Positions 46,585 to 54,991 of a stretch of 61,074 bases of DNA are shown here, piece after piece. Source of the DNA: Verrucomicrobiia bacterium. GTDB taxonomy: Bacteria > Verrucomicrobiota > Verrucomicrobiia > Limisphaerales > DASXHY01. Position 1 is the first letter of the stretch. The number at the start of each line of letters is the position of its first letter. The stretch covers positions 1-61,074 of the forward strand of contig DASPIL010000047.1 in NCBI GenBank assembly GCA_035629175.1. The letters run 5' to 3'. Under the pieces are notes generated by a model. That model ran no database searches and was not told the origin of the DNA. It saw only the letters and a program-made list of their open reading frames with translations. A program made the position numbers and the translations under genes.

Positions 46585-47865
46585 ATGCCTGAATTGGTTG
46601 GAAATCTCTTGGTCGGGCAGTCCGGCGGACCGACTGCAGTCATTAACGCCAGCGTGGCCGGCGTATTGCAGGAAGCCGGCAAGCACGAGTCTATCGAGGA
46701 AATCTACGGGGGACTCAATGGCATCCTCGGCATCCTTAATGAGGAGTTGATCGATATCAATGACGAGAAGGCTCGCACAATCGAGGGTCTGCGCTATACG
46801 CCCGCCGCGGCCCTCGGCACCTGCCGTTACAAGATCGATTTCAAGAAGAAGCCAGAAAAGGCGGCCCAGGACATGGATCGCCTGTTTGAAGTCTTTCAGG
46901 CTCATAACATCCGCTATTTCTTCTACGCGGGCGGCAACGATTCACAGGACACCTCCCACAAGATTCATCTCGAAGCCGTCAAACGCGCCTGGGATATGCG
47001 GGTCATCGGAGTTCCGAAAACCATCGACAACGACCTGCCCCACACCGACAGCTGTCCGGGTTATGGCTCGGCCGTGAAGTACTGCGCCACGACCGTGCTC
47101 GAAGTCGCGACGGACGTCAGCAGCATGGCAACCGATGACGGATCCTGCTGCATTATTGAAGTCATGGGGCGCGCTGCGGGCTGGATTGCGGCCGGAACTG
47201 TGGTCGCAAAGCAGGGAAATCCTGCAAACGCGCCGCACATCATCCTTCTTCCGGAATTACCCTTCAACGAGGAGAAGTTCCTCGCCAAGGTGCAGGAAAC
47301 CGTTGCGGCATACAAATATTGCATAGTCGTGGTCGGCGAAGGATTGAAGAACGAGCAGGGTGAGGAAATCGGCGCGGATAAAACACGGCTCGACGCCTTC
47401 GGCCACGCTGTTCTCGCCGGCGCCGCTGAGAAGCTCAAGGAAATCATCCAGGGCAAGATGAACCTGAAGACGCGCACCGTCATGCTCGGCTATGCACAGC
47501 GTGCTGCCGCGCACATTGCGAGCGCCACCGACGCAAATAACGCGCATGCCTGCGGGGTTGCCGCCGTCAAGGCCGCGGTCGAAGGACAAAGTGGTTTCAT
47601 GGTGAAGATTGTTCGCGACGTGCAAGCTGACGGGTCCATCAAATGGTCAACGGGTTTGCAACCGCTCGAAGACATCGCGAATGTCGAACATTTCATCCCG
47701 AAGGATTGGATTGGCGAAGACGGTTTTCTGCCGAACGAAAAATTCGTGGAATACGCGCGTCCGTTGATCGAAGGCGAAGTGAAGGTTCCCATGGAGGGCG
47801 GATTGCCGAAATACGTTTCGCTCGAAAAATCCAAAGTGGAAAAGAAGCTGGCGCCGCGCGCCTGA
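46585..47865 (+). CDS. Pyrophosphate-type 6-phosphofructokinase
   Basis: 426 residues of the PFK family: N-terminal VGQSGGPTAVINAS, then FYAGGNDSQDT where ATP-PFK has GGDGS, and PKTIDNDLPHTD with Lys where ATP enzymes have PGTIDND. Asp in place of Gly after GGN and this Lys are the known markers for pyrophosphate rather than ATP as phosphoryl donor. MGRAAGWIA, EGLK and LGYAQR are also kept. It interconverts fructose-6-phosphate and fructose-1,6-bisphosphate reversibly. Asn replaces the first Asp of the usual GGDD, as in some long-clade enzymes. No clear Shine-Dalgarno before ATG 46585. Followed by a strong terminator. Confidence 0.92.
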   Translation: MPELVGNLLVGQSGGPTAVINASVAGVLQEAGKHESIEEIYGGLNGILGILNEELIDINDEKARTIEGLRYTPAAALGTCRYKIDFKKKPEKAAQDMDRLFEVFQAHNIRYFFYAGGNDSQDTSHKIHLEAVKRAWDMRVIGVPKTIDNDLPHTDSCPGYGSAVKYCATTVLEVATDVSSMATDDGSCCIIEVMGRAAGWIAAGTVVAKQGNPANAPHIILLPELPFNEEKFLAKVQETVAAYKYCIVVVGEGLKNEQGEEIGADKTRLDAFGHAVLAGAAEKLKEIIQGKMNLKTRTVMLGYAQRAAAHIASATDANNAHACGVAAVKAAVEGQSGFMVKIVRDVQADGSIKWSTGLQPLEDIANVEHFIPKDWIGEDGFLPNEKFVEYARPLIEGEVKVPMEGGLPKYVSLEKSKVEKKLAPRA

Positions 47866-47882
47866 TTCACAACGCGGTTTTC

Positions 47883-47916
47883 GCAAAAGGCCCGGAGTTC
47901 CCCCCGGGCCTTTTGC
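47883..47916. terminator. Bidirectional intrinsic terminator after phosphofructokinase
   Basis: Perfect 13-bp stem GCAAAAGGCCCGG/CCGGGCCTTTTGC (47883-47895 and 47904-47916) with an 8-nt loop; the A-run and T-run within the arms make it active in either direction, but only the plus-strand gene needs it. Confidence 0.93.
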
Positions 47917-47966
47917 TTTACAGCTTCGTTGACGTTTGAAAGTTCTCCGAGCAAGTTCTCGCAATC

Positions 47967-48311
47967 ATGAGTAAGACCCTGTTCGAGAAAATCATCGCGC
48001 GTGAGATTCCAGCGACCATTGTCTACGAAGACGAACTCGTGATCGCGTTCCGCGACGTCAAACCCCAGGCGCCCACTCACGTCCTCATCATTCCGAAGAA
48101 ACCGATTCCTCGAATTGCCGAAGCGAAACCCGAGGATCATCAGGTGCTGGGTCATCTGATGGTGAAAGCGGGCGAGGTAGCACGGAGCCTGGGACTGGCC
48201 GAGGGCGGATTCCGTCTCGTCTTCAACAACGGCCCCGACGCGGGCGAAGCCGTTCCCCACCTGCATTGCCATATCATCGGAGGACGCAAACTCGCCTGGC
48301 CACCAGGTTGA
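47967..48311 (+). CDS. HIT-family nucleotide-binding hydrolase (HINT type)
   Basis: 114 residues. FEKIIAREIPATIVYED, HVLIIPKKPI and the histidine triad HLHCHIIGG near the C-terminus define the HINT branch, which hydrolyses purine phosphoramidates and aminoacyl-adenylates. Length is typical. It follows the phosphofructokinase terminator with its own unit and is convergent with the hydrolase gene at 48354. Confidence 0.95.
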   Translation: MSKTLFEKIIAREIPATIVYEDELVIAFRDVKPQAPTHVLIIPKKPIPRIAEAKPEDHQVLGHLMVKAGEVARSLGLAEGGFRLVFNNGPDAGEAVPHLHCHIIGGRKLAWPPG

Positions 48312-48353
48312 AAAACCCGCGTCGTCCCGCAACCCTGGCCCGCCACTCAGGCA

Positions 48354-49196
48354 TTAGGGAGTCGCCTGGGGCAGGAACGTGAGGAACGATTCGATCGCGC
48401 GCACAAAGGTATCGCGATCAGCGCCGAGCGGGTCGTTGTGTCCGCCGTGGATTTCGGCAAATTGTTTCGGCTCGTTTGCTGCCGCGAAATTCCGCTCCCC
48501 GTGAGCGAAGCCAATCATTTCATCGGTGCGGCTGTGCAGCACGAGAACCGGGACCTTGATGCGTGGCAGCCGGTCCAGAGTGTTGTATCGAATGCGGCAC
48601 AGGAGTCGCACGGGCAGCCAGGGAAACAATTCCGAACCGATATCCGGAATGCTTGTAAAGGTGCTGTGAAGAACCAGGCCGGCGACGGGTTCCCGGGCCG
48701 CGAGTTCGCTCGCCACTCCTCCGCCCAGCGATTCTCCGTAAGCGATAATGCGTTGATGCGGAAAACCGTTCTGCACGAGCCATGCGTGCGCAGCCTGGGC
48801 GTCCTTGTAAGTGCCCTCTTCTGATGGCCGGCCTTCGCTCAGGCCATACCCGCGGTAATCAAACGAGAGCACGTTAATGCCGAGTTCACGCAGCAGGAGA
48901 CAAAGATCGACGCGATGACTGATGTTCCCGCCATTGCCATGACATAGCACCAGCGCGAGATCCCTGCGCGGCGCGTTCAATGCGGCGGGGAAAAACCATG
49001 CGTTGAGCTGAACACCGTCGGACGCCTTGAAGAAAACGTCCTGAATTGGTTGCGCGGACTCCTTTTCAGCCGGGTCCAGGCTGCGGGTGGGATGATAAAC
49101 CTGACTGTGTTCGAACCAGCGGAAGAACATAAGAAATAGAATCAAGCCGGCAATCGCCTGCACGAGAGTGCGTCGCGCAAAGCGGGAATGTTTCAT
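48354..49196 (-). CDS. Membrane-anchored alpha/beta hydrolase
   Basis: 280 residues from ATG 49196 (MKHSRFARRTLVQAIAGLILFLMFF, one N-terminal membrane anchor). Alpha/beta-hydrolase core: LCHGNGGN (oxyanion region), nucleophile Ser in GESLGGG, the acid in HSRTDEMI and catalytic His in IHGGHND. Resembles the Bem46/ABHD13-17 group of serine hydrolases. Substrate unknown. It is divergent from the coiled-coil gene at 49306. Confidence 0.92.
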   Translation of the reverse strand: MKHSRFARRTLVQAIAGLILFLMFFRWFEHSQVYHPTRSLDPAEKESAQPIQDVFFKASDGVQLNAWFFPAALNAPRRDLALVLCHGNGGNISHRVDLCLLLRELGINVLSFDYRGYGLSEGRPSEEGTYKDAQAAHAWLVQNGFPHQRIIAYGESLGGGVASELAAREPVAGLVLHSTFTSIPDIGSELFPWLPVRLLCRIRYNTLDRLPRIKVPVLVLHSRTDEMIGFAHGERNFAAANEPKQFAEIHGGHNDPLGADRDTFVRAIESFLTFLPQATP

Positions 49197-49305
49197 CGCC
49201 GCACTGTGCCACAGCCTTGCTGACGTGACCACCATGGAGGGTTCTACCCCTGAGTTTCAACCAACCGGCGCTTTACTTCGAGCCGACCAAAATTAGAATC
49301 CAGTC

Positions 49306-49959
49306 ATGGCTTCAGAATTTGATCCGGCGGATTTCGTCGACAACGACTTCCAGGTTCGCAAAGCCGCAGCCCCCGCGAGTTCGCTGCGGGCGCCCACGCG
49401 CGAGGAAGTGGACAGCCGTGTTTTGGAGGCGCAGCAACGCCTCGCCGAACTGAAGCGCGCACAGGAGGATCTCGAGCGCGAACGAGCGGGCCTGGAGGAA
49501 ACGCGCCGCCGCCAGATTGAGTTCCAGACAGGCCGCCAGGAGATGATCCAGAATCTCACGCGCGGCATCGGCCTGCTTGAGGAATCGGAGTTCGCAGCAC
49601 GGCGTGACGCTGAACAGATGGCCGCCACGCTTGCGGAATTCCGCAATGCACTGGGCCGGGTTGAATCGACAAACGAAACCAGCTGGACCAAGGATAATTT
49701 TGCAGTGGAGCTGACACGGGCATTGACGGCCATTGAGAATGCGCGCATGGAATGGAACAGCGCCCGCCTGAAATTTCCCGTCCTGTCGGGACAATCCGCG
49801 CAGCGTGAGACGCCACAGGCCGCTGCTCCCGCCTCCATTCTGCCGAATCAAAGTTTTGGGGCACTGTGCCAGTACGGGCTGGCTTTGACCTGGCCCATCG
49901 CGGTCGCCCTCGTGATTGGATTCGCCATTCTCGTGGCAGTGCTGATGATGCAACGCTGA
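49306..49959 (+). CDS. Tail-anchored coiled-coil protein, unknown function
   Basis: 217 residues. An acidic N-terminus is followed by a long heptad-rich coiled coil (about 30-90, EAQQRLAELKRAQEDLERERAGLEETRRR), further helices, an Ala/Pro-rich linker and one C-terminal membrane helix (about 192-214, WPIAVALVIGFAILVAVLMM). No signal peptide, so most of the protein should face the cytosol. The next gene, 7 nt away, encodes a protein of the same plan, suggesting the two work together at the membrane. Family not recognised. Confidence 0.8.
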   Translation: MASEFDPADFVDNDFQVRKAAAPASSLRAPTREEVDSRVLEAQQRLAELKRAQEDLERERAGLEETRRRQIEFQTGRQEMIQNLTRGIGLLEESEFAARRDAEQMAATLAEFRNALGRVESTNETSWTKDNFAVELTRALTAIENARMEWNSARLKFPVLSGQSAQRETPQAAAPASILPNQSFGALCQYGLALTWPIAVALVIGFAILVAVLMMQR

Positions 49960-49966
49960 TGAACAA

Positions 49967-50506
49967 ATGGGGCTGTTCAAAAAGAAATCTGATCCCGTGT
50001 CCGAGCGCGCGCAAGCGCTGAGCGATGAGATCGCCGCGCTCGAGGCGCAGATTCGGCAGCTCGATTCGCAGTTGCAAAGTCCGCAACGCAAGTCGTCCGG
50101 GCTTCGTTCCACTGCGCTGCCCGATGGCCGCACCATCAGCCATAACGACCCCGCTGCGCCACCTGTTTCCACGACCGCGCCGTCGGCGACTGCGGAGCCG
50201 ATCTTCGAGCAAATCGACCAGGGACGTTTGAAGTCGCGCGCGGAAGCGCCGACAACGCCCGAACATTTCAATGGCCTTGGAGTGCGGAAATATGATCTGC
50301 CCGCGCTGCTGCGGCGTATTCGGAATCAATTCAGCGGGCCTTCGGCCAGCAATCCCAAGCTCGTCAATTACCTCGCGGCTGGCGGCATTCAGGGACTCCG
50401 TCCGATGCGTTATGAGAAACGTGTTGCGCGCAATCGTTTCATTTTCCTCGTTGCATTCCTTTTCATCATGCTGCTCGGCATCATCAGTTTCTTCTTCCGC
50501 AAGTAA
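49967..50506 (+). CDS. Second tail-anchored coiled-coil protein, unknown function
   Basis: 179 residues. Short coiled coil (about 12-40, SERAQALSDEIAALEAQIRQLDSQL), a low-complexity Pro/Ala/Thr linker, a conserved-looking globular part (about 95-145, GVRKYDLPALLRRIRNQF) and a C-terminal membrane helix (about 155-176) ending FFFRK. Architecture mirrors the preceding protein. ATG 49967. No family recognised; partner of the upstream gene is inference from adjacency. Confidence 0.78.
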   Translation: MGLFKKKSDPVSERAQALSDEIAALEAQIRQLDSQLQSPQRKSSGLRSTALPDGRTISHNDPAAPPVSTTAPSATAEPIFEQIDQGRLKSRAEAPTTPEHFNGLGVRKYDLPALLRRIRNQFSGPSASNPKLVNYLAAGGIQGLRPMRYEKRVARNRFIFLVAFLFIMLLGIISFFFRK

Positions 50507-50611
50507 CCGTTGTCTGCGCTACGTCCCGGCAGGCGCAACAACCGCGTTTTCAGCCGCCTTTTAAAGTGACTTTTAGCGGCGTGCGCAGCACATTTCGCCG
50601 ACAAGTTACCG

Positions 50612-52012
50612 ATGAAAAAATCCTCTCCAGTCTCACGCAGCGGACGGTTTTCCGGAGGGCCGGCTTCCGACGTGGCGCAGTTCACGGAATCCATTTCCTT
50701 CGATTGGCGGCTCTGGCGTTACGACATTCTCGGGTCGCTCGCGCACGCGAACATGCTGAAGTCAATTGGCATCCTGACCGGCGAGGAGCTCGCGGCAATC
50801 AGCCGCGGCCTGGACGCGATCGCACGCGAAATTGAATCGGGAACGTTCAAATGGAAACCAGAGCTCGAGGACGTTCACATGAACATCGAGGCCGAATTGA
50901 CGCGGCGTGTGCCTGCTGGCGCGAAGCTCCACACGGGTCGGTCGCGCAACGACCAGGTGGCGCTGGATATTCGGCTCTGGCTGCGCGACCAGCTGCTGCA
51001 GCTCGTAGGCGAGCTCAAGTCCCTGCAAACGGCGCTTGTTCAACTCGGAGACGACAATCGGTCCGTCATCATTCCGGGCTACACACATCTTCAACGGGCT
51101 CAGCCCGTTTACTTCGCACATCACCTTCTCGCGTATGTAGAGATGTTCGATCGCGACGTCGATCGCCTCAGCGGCTGCTTCTCACGGTTGAATGTCTGTC
51201 CGCTCGGCGCAGGCGCGCTTGCGGGGTCGACTCTTCCACTCGACCGCGCGCTCGTTGCGGTGACACTCGGATTCGTTGACAACAAAGGCAAGCCGCGCAT
51301 CTCCCAGAATTCAATGGATGCCGTAAGCGACCGCGACTTCGCCGTCGAGTTTTGCGCGCACGCTGCCCTGCTTGCAGTGCACATGTCCCGGCTGGCTGAA
51401 GATCTCATCCTGTGGGCGAGCAGCGAATTCAGCTTCATTCGCATTTCCGACGCCTACACCACCGGTTCGTCATTGATGCCGCAAAAGAAAAATCCGGATA
51501 TCGCGGAACTCACGCGCGGGAAGAGCGGCCGCGTCATTGGCAATCTCGTGTCGCTGCTCACGTTGCTCAAAGGTCTGCCAATGACCTACAACCGCGACCT
51601 GCAGGAGGACAAGGAGCGCCTGTTCGACAGCGTCGACACCGTTCGCGCGACGGTTCGAATCGTCGCCGCGATGCTGGGAAACATCGAAGTCGACGCGCGG
51701 GCGTGTCGGGCTGCGGCCGCCGATTCCACGCTGCTGGCAACGGATTTGGCGGATTATCTCGTGCGCAAGGGCATGCCGTTCCGGCAGGCGCATCATGCCG
51801 TGGGCGCGTTGGTCGCATTGGCGGAAAAAAGCGGAAAACCATTGAACGCTCTCAGCCTTCAGGAATATCAATCGGTTGACGCCTTGTTCGAGGCTGATGT
51901 GCTGAAAAGCTTTGATCTGGACAAGGCAATGACACGACGCGAGCTGACGGGCGCTCCCGGATCAAAGGAAGTGGCCCGGCAGATTGCAGCGTGGCGCAAG
52001 CGCTTGAGCTGA
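50612..52012 (+). CDS. argH: Argininosuccinate lyase
   Basis: 466 residues, normal for ArgH. N-terminal MKKSSPVSRSGRFSGGPASD, AELTRRVPAGAKLHTGRSRNDQVA, PGYTHLQRAQPVYFAHHLLAYVEM, and the fumarase/aspartase-superfamily signature GSSLMPQKKNPD (285-296) carrying the catalytic Ser loop. Cleaves argininosuccinate to arginine and fumarate, the last step of arginine synthesis. No other arg genes are in the window. About 90 nt separate it from the squalene-synthase-type gene. Confidence 0.97.
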   Translation: MKKSSPVSRSGRFSGGPASDVAQFTESISFDWRLWRYDILGSLAHANMLKSIGILTGEELAAISRGLDAIAREIESGTFKWKPELEDVHMNIEAELTRRVPAGAKLHTGRSRNDQVALDIRLWLRDQLLQLVGELKSLQTALVQLGDDNRSVIIPGYTHLQRAQPVYFAHHLLAYVEMFDRDVDRLSGCFSRLNVCPLGAGALAGSTLPLDRALVAVTLGFVDNKGKPRISQNSMDAVSDRDFAVEFCAHAALLAVHMSRLAEDLILWASSEFSFIRISDAYTTGSSLMPQKKNPDIAELTRGKSGRVIGNLVSLLTLLKGLPMTYNRDLQEDKERLFDSVDTVRATVRIVAAMLGNIEVDARACRAAAADSTLLATDLADYLVRKGMPFRQAHHAVGALVALAEKSGKPLNALSLQEYQSVDALFEADVLKSFDLDKAMTRRELTGAPGSKEVARQIAAWRKRLS

Positions 52013-52102
52013 GCTGAGCTGGAGTGAATCGGCTGCAAGCTGGATTTGTGCGGGGGAGTTCGCGATGATTCAGGCGTGCCGAATCCGCCGACGTCACGCG
52101 AA

Positions 52103-53101
52103 ATGCTCACAAACCTGTTGGAACAGGTTTCGCGTTCATTCTACCTGACGCTGCGGGTCTTGCCTTCCGACATCCGTCCACAGATCGGCCTCGCATATTT
52201 GCTCGCACGCACCACCGACACCGTTGCGGACACCACCCTGGTTTCCCTGGAACAGCGGCTGGATTTGCTGGAACAATTGCGAGGCAGAATTGTTGGGACG
52301 CGCACGGATGCCCTGTCCGTAATGGACCTTTCCCGGAACCAGGAGTCGCAGCCAGAACGCAAACTCCTCGAGCATGTCGAAACGTCTCTCGCCATTCTTG
52401 CGCAGAGTTCCGCGGAGGATCGTGCCTTGATCCGCAAGGTCCTCGACACCATTACGAGCGGCCAGGTGTTGGACCTGAAACGTTTCGCAGGCGCGAACGC
52501 GGATTTGATTGTGGCACTCCGCACGCGCGAGGAGCTGGATGACTACACGTATCGCGTGGCCGGTTGTGTCGGCGAGTTTTGGACGAAGATCTGTTTGCAG
52601 GATCATTTTCGAGGATCGCAATTCCTCACCAACCAGGGAATTTCGCAAACTGATTACGAAATGCTGGGCGTCCGCTTCGGCAAGGGTTTGCAGCTGGTGA
52701 ACATCCTTCGCGACCTGCCCGCCGACCTGCGCTCGGGGCGCTGCTATATTCCGTCCGACATGTTGCAGTTGGTTCAACTTGCACCCAGCGACTTGCTGGA
52801 CCCCCAATCCGCACCCCGTTTGCGTCCCGTGTTCCATCAGCTGGTGGACGACGCCCAGGCGCATTTGGAAGCGGGATGGCGATATACAAACCTGATTCCA
52901 CGATCCGAGCTTCGATTGAGACTGGCGTGCGCGTGGCCCATTTTGATTGGAATGAAGACGCTCAAGCGGTTGCGCGCCGCCAACGTGCTGGATGCCAGTC
53001 AGCGAATAAAAATCAGCCGTGCTGAAGTGCGTCAAATTCTGGTGCGATCCCTGGTCACCTATCCGCTGGCACGGTGGCGGAACCTTGCGCGTTCGATTTA
53101 G
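52103..53101 (+). CDS. Squalene/phytoene synthase family protein
   Basis: 332 residues from ATG 52103 (MLTNLLEQVSRSFYLTLRVLP). The two Asp-rich Mg-pyrophosphate motifs are visible: RTTDTVADT (39-43) and NILRDLPADLRSGRCYIP (about 200-215). TNQGISQTDYEMLGVRFGKGLQLVN matches the squalene-synthase branch more than phytoene synthase. It should join two farnesyl diphosphates head to head; no hopanoid cyclase gene is in the window. Its last 47 nt overlap the end of the gene on the other strand, and it carries no room for its own terminator. Confidence 0.92.
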   Translation: MLTNLLEQVSRSFYLTLRVLPSDIRPQIGLAYLLARTTDTVADTTLVSLEQRLDLLEQLRGRIVGTRTDALSVMDLSRNQESQPERKLLEHVETSLAILAQSSAEDRALIRKVLDTITSGQVLDLKRFAGANADLIVALRTREELDDYTYRVAGCVGEFWTKICLQDHFRGSQFLTNQGISQTDYEMLGVRFGKGLQLVNILRDLPADLRSGRCYIPSDMLQLVQLAPSDLLDPQSAPRLRPVFHQLVDDAQAHLEAGWRYTNLIPRSELRLRLACAWPILIGMKTLKRLRAANVLDASQRIKISRAEVRQILVRSLVTYPLARWRNLARSI

Positions 53102-53654
53102 GCCCTGGCACCACGCCGCCAACGCCAATTTGGCGCTTCAAGCAATATGCCGCATTCGCCACGTATTTTTCCGCCCAATATTTCAATCCATCTCGCTCCT
53201 GCTGTGTGAGCGCCCGCGTCACCTTGGCGGGCGCGCCCAGGACCATTGATCCGGGAGGAATCCGGGTTCCCTGCGTGACAAGAGCCCGCGCGCCAATGAT
53301 CGACTGCTCGCCAATAACGGCGCCATCGAGAATGATCGCCCCCATGCCCACCAGCACTTCGTCGCCAACGTGACACGCGTGCACCACGGCGGAGTGGCCA
53401 ACAGTCACGTAGTTGCCGAGCATGCAGGGGAAATCATCGGCAAGGTGCAGAACGGCGTTGTCCTGGATGTTGGAGTGATGGCCCACAACGATGCGATTGA
53501 TATCGCCGCGCAGCACGGCGTTGTACCAGACGCTGGAGTGATCGCCCAGTTGCACATCGCCGACAACGATGGCTCCTTTTGCAATGTAAACGTCTTTACC
53601 AAGCCGGGGCGGTTGGCAGAGGTAGGTCTGCAATTGTTCTTCAAGCTTGCACAT
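53055..53654 (-). CDS. Gamma-carbonic-anhydrase-like hexapeptide protein
   Basis: 199 residues. Left-handed beta-helix hexapeptide repeats (YIAKGAIVVGDVQLGDHSSVWYNAVLRGDINRIVVG) and the three metal-type His sites (DNAVLHLADD, VGHSAVVHAC) of the gamma-CA-like/YrdA group. C-terminal helix after LGAPAKV. Active-site residues needed for strong CO2 hydration cannot be judged by eye. It overlaps the squalene-synthase-type gene tail to tail by 47 nt. A structured leader with an intrinsic terminator lies just upstream (53690-53770), suggesting control by attenuation. Confidence 0.92.
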   Translation of the reverse strand: MCKLEEQLQTYLCQPPRLGKDVYIAKGAIVVGDVQLGDHSSVWYNAVLRGDINRIVVGHHSNIQDNAVLHLADDFPCMLGNYVTVGHSAVVHACHVGDEVLVGMGAIILDGAVIGEQSIIGARALVTQGTRIPPGSMVLGAPAKVTRALTQQERDGLKYWAEKYVANAAYCLKRQIGVGGVVPGPKSNAQGSATVPADR

Positions 53655-53689
53655 GATTGTTCATTACACACGAGAAGCGCGTTGGAAAC

Positions 53690-53770
53690 AAAAAACCCGC
53701 CGGTTTGACCCGGCGGGCTTAACCTCAGTTCCTCCGCCCGCCGTCTTAGAACCCAACCCGAAAAGACGGC
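53690..53770 (-). promoter_or_regulatory. Riboswitch/attenuator-like leader with intrinsic terminator
   Basis: Read on the minus strand, three mutually exclusive stems occur in order. P1: GCCGTCTT (53770-53763) with AAGACGGC (53747-53740). Antiterminator: CGGCGGGC (53743-53736) with GCCCGCCG (53718-53711). Terminator: CCCGCCGG (53717-53710) with CCGGCGGG (53703-53696) followed by six Us (53695-53690). P1 shares 4 nt with the antiterminator, which shares 7 nt with the terminator. The coding start is 36 nt beyond the U-run. No known riboswitch class recognised. It could also be the terminator of a small RNA. Confidence 0.55.
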
Positions 53771-53834
53771 AGGTGTTGTTTCCGACGTCAAAGTTTGAAA
53801 TTTATTCAGAGTGGTTGAGAATGAAGCGGCACGT

Positions 53835-54764
53835 ATGACGAGAAAGCCATCCAAGCGATCGCCGGCAAAACGAAAGCGTCTGCCGCGTTCGTTCAAGGAA
53901 CTGACTCCTTCGAACCACTTCAATCCGCGCACGTTCTTTCATGAAATGGTTTGGAAAACCCTGCTCACGCGCAGGAAAGGAGAACATCGGCAGCCCGCAT
54001 TTCCGAAATTGCAAGACGGCCAGGTCGCGATCACGTGGATCGGGCACGCGTCATTCCTGATTCAGTTCACGGATTTAAATGTGCTGGTCGATCCCAATTT
54101 CGCGAACTGGCTTTTTCTCCTGAAGCGAATCAAACGCTCGGGTTTGCGCATCGAGGATCTTCCGCCGATTGATCTGGTTCTTCTGACGCACGCCCACTTC
54201 GATCACTTTCACAAGCCATCCCTGCGGCGGCTTCCGCATCCGAAGATTGGCGTCATGCCTTGGGGCGTTGGCGACCTCGCGCTTGACCTAGGGTTTGAAC
54301 GTGTAATCGAGCTCGCGTGGTGGGAAAGCTTCTCGCACACGGATTGGAAGGTGACGCTGACGCCAAGCAAGCACTGGGGCGCGCGAACGTTGCGCGATGA
54401 TCATCGCGGCTACGGCGGTTTCATTTTGGAGCACCAAGGCCGCCGCATCTATCATGCGGGCGACAGCGCCTACTCGCACTGCTTTAAGGAGATCGGACGG
54501 CGCATGCCCCCGGAAATCGCCCTCCTGCCGATCGGCGCCTATTATCCAGACACGTTTCGCCGCGTCCACATGGGTCCCGACCAGGCAATGAAGGCGTTCA
54601 AGGATCTCGGCGCCCAGCAGCTGGTGCCAATGCATTACGGAACATTCCGGCTTTCATTTGAGGACATGGACGAACCGCCGCAATGGCTGATGGAATTGGC
54701 GGGCGAGCAAAAGGTCTCCGACAAGGTGCGCATCCTTGATGAAGGAGTCCCAATCGTGTTTTAA
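53835..54764 (+). CDS. MBL-fold hydrolase (UlaG/NAPE-PLD-like)
   Basis: 309 residues from ATG 53835; GTG 53811 in frame is an alternative. Very basic N-terminus (TRKPSKRSPAKRKRLPR), then VAITWIGHASFLIQF, metal motif LTHAHFDHFHK, TLTPSKHWGAR, YHAGDSAYS and VPMHYGTF. This is the MBL branch with L-ascorbate-6-phosphate lactonase UlaG and N-acylphosphatidylethanolamine phospholipase D; the pattern HWG-AR resembles NAPE-PLD-type enzymes. Substrate unknown. Not in an operon with the diverging gene. Confidence 0.9.
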   Translation: MTRKPSKRSPAKRKRLPRSFKELTPSNHFNPRTFFHEMVWKTLLTRRKGEHRQPAFPKLQDGQVAITWIGHASFLIQFTDLNVLVDPNFANWLFLLKRIKRSGLRIEDLPPIDLVLLTHAHFDHFHKPSLRRLPHPKIGVMPWGVGDLALDLGFERVIELAWWESFSHTDWKVTLTPSKHWGARTLRDDHRGYGGFILEHQGRRIYHAGDSAYSHCFKEIGRRMPPEIALLPIGAYYPDTFRRVHMGPDQAMKAFKDLGAQQLVPMHYGTFRLSFEDMDEPPQWLMELAGEQKVSDKVRILDEGVPIVF

Positions 54765-54931
54765 GGCGGCACAGAACGCAAAGATCAGGACGCTTCCAGG
54801 AATCCTGCGCGTCGGACCGCGGCGTTCACACCTCACGATGTCGAAAGCGGATCCGGCATGGGGCGAGTTCCAACCGTTTCGCACGTTTCCCGCTGAAGCA
54901 GGCTGACGCCCGCGGTCCGGAGGCGAATCCC

Positions 54932-54960
54932 TTGACGCCTCAACATTTAGTGTGTTAGAA
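54932..54960 (+). promoter_or_regulatory. Candidate sigma-70 promoter for nrdR
   Basis: TTGACG (54932-54937), 17-nt spacer, TTAGAA (54955-54960), 32 nt before the nrdR ATG. The -10 is weak. The rest of the 227-nt gap shows no gene. Confidence 0.4.
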
Positions 54961-54991
54961 ACCGGCGTGCCACAATTAGCGGTGTAGCGTT

